64,000 bases of DNA from Chromobacterium vaccinii. GTDB taxonomy: Bacteria; Pseudomonadota; Gammaproteobacteria; Burkholderiales; Chromobacteriaceae. The stretch's first letter is position 1; each line of letters starts with the position of its first letter. The notes below the pieces were generated by a model that ran no database searches, was not told where the DNA came from, and saw nothing but the letters and a program-made list of their open reading frames with translations. The DNA lies in NCBI RefSeq assembly GCF_000971335.1, contig NZ_JZJL01000001.1, forward strand, positions 124,001 through 188,000, in the 5' to 3' direction. Positions 53,022-64,000 of the stretch are shown here, piece by piece. Position numbers and translations under genes: made by a program.

Positions 53022-54338
53022 CTATTTCACCCCCAGCCGCTCCATCCGATACCTCAGCGACCGGAAGGTGACGCCCAGTTTTTTCGCGGCCTGGGTACGG
53101 TTGTAGCGGGTGCCTTCCAGCGCCTTGACGATGGCCTCTCGCTCGACTCGATCCAGATAATCCTGCAGCGGCTCGTCGCTGCCGAGCTCCGGCGCGTAGT
53201 CGGCGCAGGGGGTCAGCTGCAGGTCGGCGCGGGACAGCGAAGGGCCGGCGGCCAAAGCCACCGCCCGCTCCAGTATGTTTTCCAGTTCGCGGAAGTTGCC
53301 GGGGTAGGCGTAGTCCAGCAACGCGCGGCGCGCGTCGGCGGACAACTGCGGTGCCGCCGCGCCGCCGAAGCGCTGCAGCAGCCTCTCGGCGAACAGGGGG
53401 ATGTCGTCGCGCAGCTCGCGCAATGGCGGCATCTTCAGCGGCAGCACATTGAGGCGGTAATACAGGTCCTGGCGGAACTGCCCCGACTCCACCCGCGCCG
53501 CCAGATCACGGTGGGTGGCGCAGATGATGCGGACGTCCAAGGCCTCTTCCTGGCTGGCGCCCAGCTTGCGCACGGTCTTTTCCTGGATCGCGCGCAGCAG
53601 CTTCACCTGCATCGCCAGCGGCAGCTCGGCCACTTCGTCCAGGAACAGCGTGCCGCCCTGGGCCTGCTGGAAAAAGCCGTCGCGGTCGGCGTCGGCGCCG
53701 GTGAACGCGCCCTTGCGGCAGCCGAAGAATTCGCTCTCCATCAGGGTTTCCGGAATCGCGCCGCAGTTGACGGCGACGAAAGGCTTGTCGGCGCGCGCCC
53801 CCAGTTCGTGGATCAGCCGCGCCGCCTGTTCCTTGCCGGTGCCGGACTCGCCGCCGATGTACACCGCGGCCTGGCTGCGCGACAGCTTGTCCGCCAGCCG
53901 CAGCACGTCCTGGATCGCCGGCGACTCACCGAGCAGCCTTTGCTGCGCGACCGCCTTGGCGACCGGCGTTTCCACCTTCAGCGCGGTCTTCACCAGGCTG
54001 CGCAGCTGGGCCAGGCTGACCGGCTTCTGCAGATAGTCGAAAGCGCCGGCCTTCATCGCCCGCACCGCATTGTCGGCGCTGCCGTAGGCGGTGATCACGG
54101 CGATGGGCACATCCAGTCCGGACTCGCCGATGTGGTTGACCACCTCCAGACCCTCGCCGTCAGGCAGCCGCATATCGGTCAGCGCCAGATCGAAGCCTCC
54201 CCCGTCCAGCGCGGCGCGCGCCTCGGCGACGCTGCCGGCGCATGCCGGGGCGAGGCCCATTTTCAGCAAGGTCAGCTCCAGCAGCTCCCGGATGTCCGGC
54301 TCGTCGTCGACGATCAATACGCGCAGTGTCTTAGTCAT
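53022..54338 (-). CDS. pilR: Sigma-54-dependent response regulator PilR
   Basis: 438 residues. Receiver domain (RVLIVDDEPD; phospho-acceptor Asp in ALTDMRLPDG), AAA+ domain with IGGESGTGKE, the sigma-54 contact loop GAFTGA (CRKGAFTGADADR), and FLDEVAELPLAMQ. The C-terminal Fis-type HTH is RYNRTQAAKKLGVTFRSLRY. It activates pilin transcription with sigma-54. It overlaps pilS by eight bases. PilR is preferred over other NtrC-type regulators because of the pilS-like partner and the parC-pilS-pilR order. Confidence 0.88.
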   Translation of the reverse strand: MTKTLRVLIVDDEPDIRELLELTLLKMGLAPACAGSVAEARAALDGGGFDLALTDMRLPDGEGLEVVNHIGESGLDVPIAVITAYGSADNAVRAMKAGAFDYLQKPVSLAQLRSLVKTALKVETPVAKAVAQQRLLGESPAIQDVLRLADKLSRSQAAVYIGGESGTGKEQAARLIHELGARADKPFVAVNCGAIPETLMESEFFGCRKGAFTGADADRDGFFQQAQGGTLFLDEVAELPLAMQVKLLRAIQEKTVRKLGASQEEALDVRIICATHRDLAARVESGQFRQDLYYRLNVLPLKMPPLRELRDDIPLFAERLLQRFGGAAAPQLSADARRALLDYAYPGNFRELENILERAVALAAGPSLSRADLQLTPCADYAPELGSDEPLQDYLDRVEREAIVKALEGTRYNRTQAAKKLGVTFRSLRYRMERLGVK

Positions 54339-55886
54339 AGGCCAGGTGACAGATCAGCCGGAAAACGCCGCCGGGCGGGCTGTAGTCCAGCCGCGCGCCG
54401 TTGGCCTCGGCCAGCTCGCGAGCGATGTACAACCCCAGGCCGCTGCCGGCGCTTTCCGTGGTGAAAAAGGGTTCGAACAGCCGCGCTTGGTCGGCTTCGG
54501 CCACGCCGGGGCCGTCGTCGATCACGCGCAGGATCAGGTGGTTTTCGGCGATGCCGGCCTGCAGCCGCACCGAGCCGGGCCGGCGGCTGCCGTGGCGCCA
54601 GGCGTTGGCCAGCAGGTTGCCCAGTATCTGGGCCAGGTGGCCGCGGTCGAAGCTCAGCCGGCAATCGTCGGCCAGCTCGCAGCGCACAGCGCCGGCGGCA
54701 TCCGGCTGCGACATCGAAAAATGCTCGAGCTGCTGGGCGACGAAGGGCGCGAGTTCTATCGGTTCGCGGCGGACTCGATCGCGCCGGCCCAGCGTCAGCA
54801 CATCCTCCACCATGCCGTTGATGCGGCGCGCGTTGTCCTGGACGATGCGCAGCAGGCGCTGCCGCGCCGGGTCGGTTTCATCCTCGGCCAGCAGGTCGCC
54901 GGCATGGCTGATGGCGGACAGCGGGTTGCGGATCTCATGCGCGATGTTGGCGGTAAGGCGGCCCAGCGCCGCCAGCTTCACCCGCTTGGCTTCCTCCGCC
55001 ATGTCGGCCATGTCGCGCATGAACAGCACCACGCCGCGCATCTGGCCTTCGGGCACCGGCACCGGCACCAGCCGCCCCACCAACTGTCGGCCGCGCGCGC
55101 TGTGCTCGACGAAGGTGGGCAGCGCCGGCGAGCCGTCGTCGCGCCAGCGGCTTACCAGCGGCAACAGCTCGGGCAACAGCTGGCCGCGCTGCAAGCGGTT
55201 GAAATAGCGCTCGGCCTGCAAGTTGAACTGGCGCAGGTGGCCGTCCTCGTCCAGCACCACCACCGCGTCGCGCTGGCTTTGCAGGATCAGTTCGTTCAGG
55301 TGGTTGAGGTTGGCGATCTCGCCGCCGCGCTGCGCCGCCAGTTCCTCCGACGCCCGCGCCATCCGGCCCAGCCGCCAGGTGGCGATGGCTGTGACGAAGC
55401 AGGCGGAAGCCAGCAGCGCGCTGTAGGACAGGTCAAACTGGCGGGCCAAGCCCAGCCAGTGCTCAAAACCGGAATAGCTGAACAGCGCCAGCGTGGCGAT
55501 GGCGGCGTAGAACAAGGCGTAGCGGCCAGTGGACAACAGACCGGCGGCGGCGAGGTAGGGCAGCAGCAGCAGGCCAAAGCCGCCGTGTATGCCGTCGTTC
55601 ATCGCCATCAGCCATACCATCATCGCGATGTCGGCGGCGATGGCCAGCGTCAGCTGCAGCGTGTGGCCCAGCTTGCCCTCGCGCAGCGAATACCAGACGC
55701 CGATCAGCAACAGGTAGATGCCGGACCAGGCATAGAACTGCCGGCCGCCCTCGATCAGCGACTGGCCGTCGCCGCCGGGCAGCAGCGACAGCGTGAACAG
55801 CACCAGCAACAGCAACGCGCGGAAGCCGTTGACGAACAACAAGGCGGCGCGGGGACTGAGCGTTTGCGGCTGGGCTGTCCTGAACA

Positions 55887-55887
<1 letters not shown>
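54331..55887 (-). CDS. pilS: Sensor histidine kinase PilS
   Basis: 518 residues from the ATG at 55887, which overlaps the parC stop as TGATG. About six membrane helices (20-190), a PAS domain (ILQSQRDAVVVLDEDGHLRQ), a histidine kinase A domain with HEIRNPLSAISHAGD, and an ATPase with LGNLLANAWRHGS and GSGLGLYIARELAEANGA. The six-helix-PAS-kinase layout matches PilS, which senses pilin levels in the membrane. Confidence 0.88.
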
Positions 55888-58238
<2,351 letters not shown>

Positions 58239-58335
58239 ATTCTTGATGTTGGTGTCTTGATCTGGATAAGGGCACATGGCCGCGCCGGATGGCATAACAT
58301 CGGAGCGGTCGTTACCGGAATGAGGGGATTCTACT

Positions 58336-58794
58336 ATGGCAAACAAGATAGCGTGGCACTGCCACGGTTTCGACGGCTTCACGCCGCTCGCGCTGTACCA
58401 GGCGCTGCAACTGCGCGACCAGGTGTTCGTGGTGGAGCAGCAGTCGATCTACGGCGACGTGGACGGCGTGGACACCCGCTGCCTGCACCTGTCCGGCCGC
58501 GACGACGCCGGCCGGCTGCTCGCCTACGCGCGCCTGATCGCCCCGGGCGAGAAATACCCGGACGCGGCGGCCATCGGCCGGGTGGTGGTGGCGCCGGAAG
58601 CGCGCGGCCGGGGCCTGGGCAAGGCGCTGATGGAGCAGGCGGTGGCGCAGTGCCAGAGCCACTTCCCGGACGCGCCCGTCATGCTGTCGGCCCAGGTGGA
58701 CGCCAGCTCGCTGTACGCGTCATTCGGCTTCCTGCCGGTGTCGGAACCATATGACGACGGCGGGATTCTGCATGTGGACATGAGGCGGGAGTAA
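58336..58794 (+). CDS. elaA: ElaA-type GNAT acetyltransferase
   Basis: 152 residues, the normal ElaA length. [20 protein letters not shown] near the start and the acetyl-CoA loop [20 protein letters not shown] (near 84-103) are characteristic. [20 protein letters not shown] follows, then GGILHVDM. Function in the cell is unknown; structures show a GNAT fold. It is divergent from parC and separated from the TonB receptor by a terminator. Confidence 0.92.
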   Translation: MANKIAWHCHGFDGFTPLALYQALQLRDQVFVVEQQSIYGDVDGVDTRCLHLSGRDDAGRLLAYARLIAPGEKYPDAAAIGRVVVAPEARGRGLGKALMEQAVAQCQSHFPDAPVMLSAQVDASSLYASFGFLPVSEPYDDGGILHVDMRRE

Positions 58795-58811
58795 GCGCCG
58801 CCAGCCATAAA

Positions 58812-58839
58812 AAACGGACAACCCTCAGGTTGTCCGTTT
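58812..58839. terminator. Bidirectional terminator between elaA and the TonB-dependent receptor
   Basis: AAACGGACAACC-N4-GGTTGTCCGTTT, a perfect 12-base-pair stem with A and T edges between two convergent genes. Confidence 0.9.
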
Positions 58840-58866
58840 CGTCTTTCAGCGAAAGATGAAGCAAGC

Positions 58867-61419
58867 TTACATCTTGTACGCGCCCTTCAGGAAGAAGCTG
58901 CGGCCCGTCGGATCGGTGAAACGCGGATCGTAGTTCTGCTGGGTCATTCTTTGCTGATTGCTGTACGGCGGCTCCTGGTCGAACAGGTTCTTGACGCCGG
59001 CCGTCACCGTGAATTGCTTGTTCCAGGCGTAGGAAGCGGACAGATTCCAGGTGGAGTAAGGCTTGACCATGTGATTGCTGCCCGCCGAGTTATCGGTAGC
59101 GTTCTGGTCGGTGTAGCCGGACTTGTAGTTCTGCGACAGAATCGTGCTCCACTGTCCATACATCCAATTCAGCGTCAGGTTGTGCTGCCAGCGGAAGTTG
59201 GGACCTGCGTCCACGTAAGTGCCGACGCTATTGGTGTAATCGCCGCCTTTTTCGTTCTGATACGAATACTTGGCCAAATACGTGCCGTCCAGCGTCAGCA
59301 TGAAAGTGCCGAACGACGATTTCGGCAGCGTCCAGCTCATGCGCAGGTCGACACCGGAAGCGCTGATGTTCCCCAGGTTGGAAATGTCGTCGATGATGTA
59401 ATCGTAGTTGCCGTTGGCGTCGCGCACATAGCGGTTGGCATACTTCGACGGGTTATCCAGGATCAGGGTTTCGTCGAGAATATTGATCTGGTCCTTGATC
59501 ATCGTCCACCACAGATCCGCGCTGGCGGTGAAATCCTTGGTCGGCTCGATCACCATGCCGAACGACAGGGAGGACGACTTTTCCGGGCTCAGGTTCTTGC
59601 TGCCGCCGACGCGCTTGTCGCGCTGCATCTTGCTGCAACCGGTGCCATCAGTGCCTGGCAGGGGCACGCCCCCCGGACACGCGGCGTTATCGACGAACTT
59701 GGTGCCGGTCAGCTGCAGCTGATTGGGACGATAAATGTCGTACAGCGACGGCGCGCGGAAACCCTTGCTGGCGGAGCCGCGGAACAGCACCTTCGGATCA
59801 GGCTGGAACTTGAACGCCACCTTGGGGTTCAACGAGCTCTGAGTGTCGCTGTAATGGTCGTAGCGAGTGGCGAGCTGCAGATCCAGGTTTTTCACCACCG
59901 GAATCTCCGCCTCGCCGAAAATGGCGTAGGCGGAACGGCTGCCCATCGAATCCTCTGTCTTGCTCTGACCCGTGCTCAGCGCGTCGCGGGTGATGGCCTT
60001 GTTGTAGACCGTGCTCAAGCTTTCACGGCGCACTTCAGCGCCCAATGCCACTCCGACCATGCCGGCGGGCAATTGGAACAACTCGCGGCTGATCTTGGCA
60101 TCCGCCATGTCGATCGTGGACTTGGCCTCCTTGGTCTGGCCGGAGATTCCCACGGCGCGCCAGGCGGCGAGGTTGCTGCCGTCGAACGGATTCAACGCGC
60201 CGCTATCCACCGCGGCCTGCATTCTGGATTTACTGACATAACCCGAGGTCAGCGTCTCTTTCACCAGGTTTTCCGAACGGCCAATGCCAGCCCGGTAATC
60301 CCAACCAGCCACCAAGCCTTCCAGGTTCAGCATCAATCGCTGGGTGACGGAGTTGGCCTCGGTTTCGCGATTGCCCAGCGGCACGGTGCGGACATAAAGA
60401 AGGTCGCGCTTGGTCGGGTCGGTCGCGTTGGCGCGAGTGATCTCACCGCCGGTTGGCAGCGGCGCGTTTTGCGAGGTGGTGATCGTTTCGGTGCGTGTGT
60501 ATTGCAGCGACAGCTCATGGTTGTCGCCCAAACGCTTGGTGCCGCGCAGGATGCCGGAAATCTGCTCGACCTCAGGCGACAATGCCGGGTACAGAGAATA
60601 GTATTCTTTACAAATCCCACCAATCGGTTGGGAATAAGGCGGCCGACACTTCGCGCTGGTGCCTTTCCAGGTCTTGCTCACGCCGTCCACGTAATTGCCC
60701 GGCCAAGCATTCGGGCTGTTGCCGGTATCCGCGGTGATCTTGTTGGAGAAGTCGCGCTGGCTGGCCATGATGGCATCGTGCTTCAGATAGTCGATCGCGC
60801 CGTAGACATTGAAGCCGTCTTGCGCCAGATCACCCAGGCCATACGAAGCATTGATGCGCTTTTCATCGCCGCCGCCATGCTGGGGATTGGCGAAACTGCC
60901 ACCGATATTCAGACCCTTGACGCTTTTTTTGGTGATGAAGTTCATCACGCCGCCGATCGCGTCGGTGCCGTAGATCGCGGACGCGCCGTCAAGCAACACC
61001 TCCACCCGGTCGATCACCGACAACGGGATGGCGTTCAGGTCGGCCGAAGTGCCGTCAATGGCCTGGTTGGCCATGCGGCGGCCATCCAGCAATACCAGCG
61101 TGTATTGATTGCCCAGCCCGCGCAGGCTAGCGAAAGAGCCGCCGCCAGTGGACGCACCCACCGAGTAGGAGGAGCCTTGAGTGGACTGGTTGGCTGCTAT
61201 GCTGTTGACCACTTGCTCGACCGTGGTCAAGCCTTGCTTGGCCAGTTCTTCAGTCTTGAGGATGGTGACCGGCAGCGCTTTTTCCTGTTTGATGCTGCGC
61301 TTGATGTTGGAGCCGGTAATCGTCACCCGTTCCAGTTGGCTGTCTTCTGCGGCATGCGCGAAGCCGCTGCCCAGCAGGCCGATCGCGGCGATCGCCTGGG
61401 CAAGAGTCTTGACTCTCAT
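58867..61419 (-). CDS. TonB-dependent outer-membrane receptor
   Basis: 850 residues; ATG after AAGGGAAACG. Signal peptide MRVKTLAQAIAAIGLLGSGF then AHA, a TonB-box-like ERVTITGSNIKRS, and a plug domain with TVEQVVNSIAANQST, ASLRGLGNQYTLVLLDGRRM and DRVEVLLDGASAIYGTDAIG. A 22-strand barrel follows, ending in the outer-membrane signal Phe (RSFFLKGAYKM). The plug type resembles receptors for peptides or carbohydrates more than classical siderophore receptors. I see no Fur-box-like site upstream. The substrate is unknown. Confidence 0.93.
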   Translation of the reverse strand: MRVKTLAQAIAAIGLLGSGFAHAAEDSQLERVTITGSNIKRSIKQEKALPVTILKTEELAKQGLTTVEQVVNSIAANQSTQGSSYSVGASTGGGSFASLRGLGNQYTLVLLDGRRMANQAIDGTSADLNAIPLSVIDRVEVLLDGASAIYGTDAIGGVMNFITKKSVKGLNIGGSFANPQHGGGDEKRINASYGLGDLAQDGFNVYGAIDYLKHDAIMASQRDFSNKITADTGNSPNAWPGNYVDGVSKTWKGTSAKCRPPYSQPIGGICKEYYSLYPALSPEVEQISGILRGTKRLGDNHELSLQYTRTETITTSQNAPLPTGGEITRANATDPTKRDLLYVRTVPLGNRETEANSVTQRLMLNLEGLVAGWDYRAGIGRSENLVKETLTSGYVSKSRMQAAVDSGALNPFDGSNLAAWRAVGISGQTKEAKSTIDMADAKISRELFQLPAGMVGVALGAEVRRESLSTVYNKAITRDALSTGQSKTEDSMGSRSAYAIFGEAEIPVVKNLDLQLATRYDHYSDTQSSLNPKVAFKFQPDPKVLFRGSASKGFRAPSLYDIYRPNQLQLTGTKFVDNAACPGGVPLPGTDGTGCSKMQRDKRVGGSKNLSPEKSSSLSFGMVIEPTKDFTASADLWWTMIKDQINILDETLILDNPSKYANRYVRDANGNYDYIIDDISNLGNISASGVDLRMSWTLPKSSFGTFMLTLDGTYLAKYSYQNEKGGDYTNSVGTYVDAGPNFRWQHNLTLNWMYGQWSTILSQNYKSGYTDQNATDNSAGSNHMVKPYSTWNLSASYAWNKQFTVTAGVKNLFDQEPPYSNQQRMTQQNYDPRFTDPTGRSFFLKGAYKM

Positions 61420-61823
61420 CTCGTTTCCCTTTGTTCATCACGGTGTCTGCGCTGCGTGGGCGCAAATCTATGCCGTCGTTGTCACATGGTTGCAACACTG
61501 CGGCAGGGAATGAAAATGGCATCAAAACATGTCAACGGCAAATTGTTTGCCTTCCGCCTCTCACCAGAAAGAATGGGGAAGCAGCGCCCCCATTTGTTAA
61601 TCCATTGATGAAAAGTGTGTTTTTCCATTAACACCGCTCGATATTCAGCGCGAAGACTGTGTCAACAAAACAACAAGTTGTCATGATCCCCATTCTCCGC
61701 CCAATCATTCCGGTCAGGCAGCCTCATCGGATCATCCAATCCCATGCACGCGTCACGCCTCGCGGGACGGCATCGGCGACTTAGGCTAAAATGTCCTGTT
61801 TTCGTCCCGCGGCGTTTCCGCCC
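61420..61823. other. Divergent region between the TonB receptor and hemA
   Basis: About 400 bases with no gene. AT-rich stretches near 61500-61700 probably carry the two promoters. No recognisable Fur or other known operator was found. Confidence 0.5.
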
Positions 61824-63077
61824 ATGCATCTGCTTGCCTTCGGACTCAACCATCACACCGCACCGCTGTCGATACGGGAAAAGCTGGCCTTCCCGGCCGA
61901 AACCCTGCCGCGCGCGCTGGAAAGTCTGCTGGCTTCGCAAGCGGCGCGGGAGGCGGCCATCGTCTCCACCTGCAACCGCACCGAGATCTACTGCAGCAGC
62001 CCGGACCCCCATGCCGCGCTGGACTGGCTGTGCCAGTTCCACGGCCTGAACCGGACCGAGCTGGAGCCCTATCTGTACCGGCTGGAGGCGTCCCAGGCCG
62101 CGCGCCACGCCTTCCGCGTCGCGTCGGGGCTGGACTCGATGGTGTTGGGCGAGACGCAGATCCTGGGCCAGTTGAAGGACGCGGTGCGCAGCGCCGAACA
62201 CGCCGGCACGCTGGGCACGCTGCTGAACGGACTATTCCAGCGCACCTTCGCGGTGGCCAAGGAAGTGCGGTCCAACACCGCGGTCGGTTCCAGCTCGGTA
62301 TCGATGTCGGCGGCAGCGGTGAAGCTGGCGGAGCAGATCTTTCCATCCATCGCCGAACTGAACGTGCTGTTCGTCGGCGCCGGCGAGATGATCGAACTGG
62401 TGGCCACCCACTTCGCCGCGCGCAATCCGTCCTGTATCACCGTGGCCAACCGCACGCTGGAGCGCGGGCAACGGCTGGCCGAGCAGTTCGGCGGCAACGC
62501 CGTCACGCTGGCCGAGCTGCCGGAAACGCTGGCGCGCTACGACGTGGTAGTCACCTCCACCGCCAGCCAGTTGCCCATCATCGGCAAGGGCATGGTGGAG
62601 CGGGCGATCAAGGCGCGCCGCCATCGGCCGATGTTCATGCTGGACCTCGCCGTGCCGCGCGACGTCGAGCTGGAGGTGGGCAAGCTGGACGACGTGTTCC
62701 TGTACAGCGTCGATGACATCGCCGGCATCGTCGAAGTGGGCAAGGAAGCGCGGCAGAGCGCCGCAGAAGAGGCCGAAACCATCATCCAGACGCGGGTGGC
62801 GGAGTTCACCGACTGGCTGAAGAAACGAGAAACCGTGCCGCTGATCCGCGCCTTGCGCGACGAGGCCGACCGCGCCCGGCGCCACGCGCTGGAAGGCGCG
62901 ATGAAGCAACTGGCGCGCGGCGACGCGCCGGAAAAAGTGCTGGAGGCCCTGTCCGTCCAGCTGACCAACAAACTGATGCACCCGCCGACCCAGGCCCTGT
63001 CCTCGGGCAGCGGCGCGGAGCATGACGCGCAGGTGCAGACCATCGCGCGGCTTTACCGTTTACATCCGGAGTCGTAA
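61824..63077 (+). CDS. hemA: Glutamyl-tRNA reductase
   Basis: 417 residues from the ATG at 61824 ([20 protein letters not shown]); a longer frame from 61791 is less likely. The catalytic cysteine is in [10 protein letters not shown] near 50, the NADPH-binding fold has [20 protein letters not shown], and [12 protein letters not shown] follows. The C-terminal dimerisation helix is present. It reduces glutamyl-tRNA to glutamate-1-semialdehyde, the committed C5-pathway step. It overlaps prfA by one base (TAATG). Confidence 0.96.
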   Translation: MHLLAFGLNHHTAPLSIREKLAFPAETLPRALESLLASQAAREAAIVSTCNRTEIYCSSPDPHAALDWLCQFHGLNRTELEPYLYRLEASQAARHAFRVASGLDSMVLGETQILGQLKDAVRSAEHAGTLGTLLNGLFQRTFAVAKEVRSNTAVGSSSVSMSAAAVKLAEQIFPSIAELNVLFVGAGEMIELVATHFAARNPSCITVANRTLERGQRLAEQFGGNAVTLAELPETLARYDVVVTSTASQLPIIGKGMVERAIKARRHRPMFMLDLAVPRDVELEVGKLDDVFLYSVDDIAGIVEVGKEARQSAAEEAETIIQTRVAEFTDWLKKRETVPLIRALRDEADRARRHALEGAMKQLARGDAPEKVLEALSVQLTNKLMHPPTQALSSGSGAEHDAQVQTIARLYRLHPES

Positions 63078-64000
63078 TGAAAGCGTCTATCGCGGCCAGG
63101 CTCGCCCAGCTGGCCGACCGTCTGGAAGAGGTGACCCACCTGCTTGCCAGCGAAACGGCCACCCAGGACATGGAGGCCTTCCGCAAACTCACCCGCGAAC
63201 ACGCCGAGCTGACGCCGGTGGTGGAAACCTTCGCCGCCTACCGGCAGTGCGAGGGCGACATCGCCGCCGCCGAGGACATGCTGGCCGATCCGGAAATGAA
63301 GGAATTCGCCCAGGCGGAAATCGCCGAGGGCAAGGACAGGCTGGAAGCGCTGGACGTCGAGCTGCAGAAACTGCTGCTGCCCAAGGATCCCAACGACGAC
63401 AAGAACATCTTCCTGGAAATCCGCGCCGGCACCGGCGGCGACGAGGCGGCGCTGTTCGCGGCCGACCTGCTGCGCATGTACACCCGCTACGCCGAGCGCA
63501 ACCGCTGGCAGGTGGAGATCGTGTCCTCCAGCGAATCCGACCTCGGCGGCTACAAGGAAGCCATCGTCCGCCTGGTGGGCCAGGGCGCGTACTCGCGGCT
63601 GAAGTTCGAATCCGGCGGCCACCGCGTGCAGCGCGTGCCGGCCACCGAAACCCAGGGCCGCATCCACACCAGCGCCTGCACGGTGGCGGTGATGGCCGAA
63701 GCGGATGAGATCGCCGAAGTGGTGCTGAACCCGGCCGACCTGCGCATCGATACTTTTAGAGCCAGCGGCGCCGGCGGCCAGCACATCAACAAGACCGACT
63801 CGGCGGTGCGCATCACCCATATTCCGACGGGGATTGTGGCGGAGTGTCAGGACGGCCGCTCGCAGCACGCCAACAAGGCCAGCGCGATGCAGGTGCTGGC
63901 CGCGCGCATCTACGACATCCAGCTGCGCGAAAAGAACCAGAAGGAAGCCGCCGAACGCAAGAGCCTGATCGGCTCCGGCGACCGCTCCGAGCGCATCCGC
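63077..64000 (+). CDS. prfA: Peptide chain release factor 1 (C-terminus outside window)
   Basis: About 308 of 360 residues are visible, from the ATG in the TAATG overlap with hemA. The stop-codon-recognising tripeptide PAT lies in [20 protein letters not shown], which marks RF1 rather than RF2. The peptidyl-hydrolysing GGQ is in [20 protein letters not shown]. It terminates translation at UAA and UAG. hemA-prfA pairing is conserved in many proteobacteria. Confidence 0.96.
   Translation, partial: MKASIAARLAQLADRLEEVTHLLASETATQDMEAFRKLTREHAELTPVVETFAAYRQCEGDIAAAEDMLADPEMKEFAQAEIAEGKDRLEALDVELQKLLLPKDPNDDKNIFLEIRAGTGGDEAALFAADLLRMYTRYAERNRWQVEIVSSSESDLGGYKEAIVRLVGQGAYSRLKFESGGHRVQRVPATETQGRIHTSACTVAVMAEADEIAEVVLNPADLRIDTFRASGAGGQHINKTDSAVRITHIPTGIVAECQDGRSQHANKASAMQVLAARIYDIQLREKNQKEAAERKSLIGSGDRSERIR

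Overview
The window is about 64 kb of GC-rich chromosome with dense, mostly housekeeping gene content. It looks like a Chromobacterium-type betaproteobacterium (Neisseriales). The clues are hemC-hemD-hemX-hemY divergent from ppc, a hemA-prfA pair, parC followed by pilS-pilR, an lptM/cyaY neighbourhood, and a secreted M4 protease beside a secreted leucine aminopeptidase. Genus assignment is an inference from gene order and protein character. I see no tRNA, rRNA, insertion sequence, prophage or CRISPR array.

Layout. 1-6.4 kb: a chemoreceptor (cut by the window edge), then an NAD module: a NrtR-like regulator, divergent from a short PRPP-synthetase-like gene, nadV, and a Xre/RES toxin-antitoxin pair. 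Two copies of a 7-7-7 palindrome lie in the divergent promoter. 6.4-17.8 kb: hisC, lptM, cyaY, a sulfur module (TauE/SafE exporter and persulfide dioxygenase-like hydrolase), a Sel1 protein, cysE, a 2OG-Fe(II) oxygenase, a diguanylate cyclase, a MarR/MFS efflux operon and a LysR regulator. 17.8-25 kb: a candidate small RNA, the hemCDXY operon and ppc. 25-36.4 kb: secreted aminopeptidase, M4 metalloprotease, pdxH, S1/P1 nuclease, a LysR/EamA divergent pair, a DUF2145 pair and a SNF2 helicase. 36.5-40.8 kb: three tandem membrane-anchored paralogues of unknown function. 40.9-42.2 kb: hemL.

42.3-53 kb is the most interesting part: an apparently undescribed RiPP-type (modified peptide) cluster. 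It has a C39-peptidase ABC exporter and HlyD-type partner, and three small precursor peptides with double-glycine leaders. It also has three paralogous JmjC/cupin-fold oxygenases and one radical SAM/SPASM maturase. Each precursor is followed by a strong RNA hairpin before its maturation enzyme. A sequence one base from the CviR quorum-sensing box, as I recall it, lies in the divergent control region. The cores are unusual: one His/Asp-rich, one Gln/Glu-rich and one with two Cys around a Gly-Tyr-Val-Arg motif.

53-64 kb: pilR-pilS-parC (translationally coupled), elaA, a large TonB-dependent receptor, hemA and prfA (cut by the window end). Tetrapyrrole genes appear at three separate loci (hemCDXY, hemL, hemA), so the organism uses the C5 pathway.
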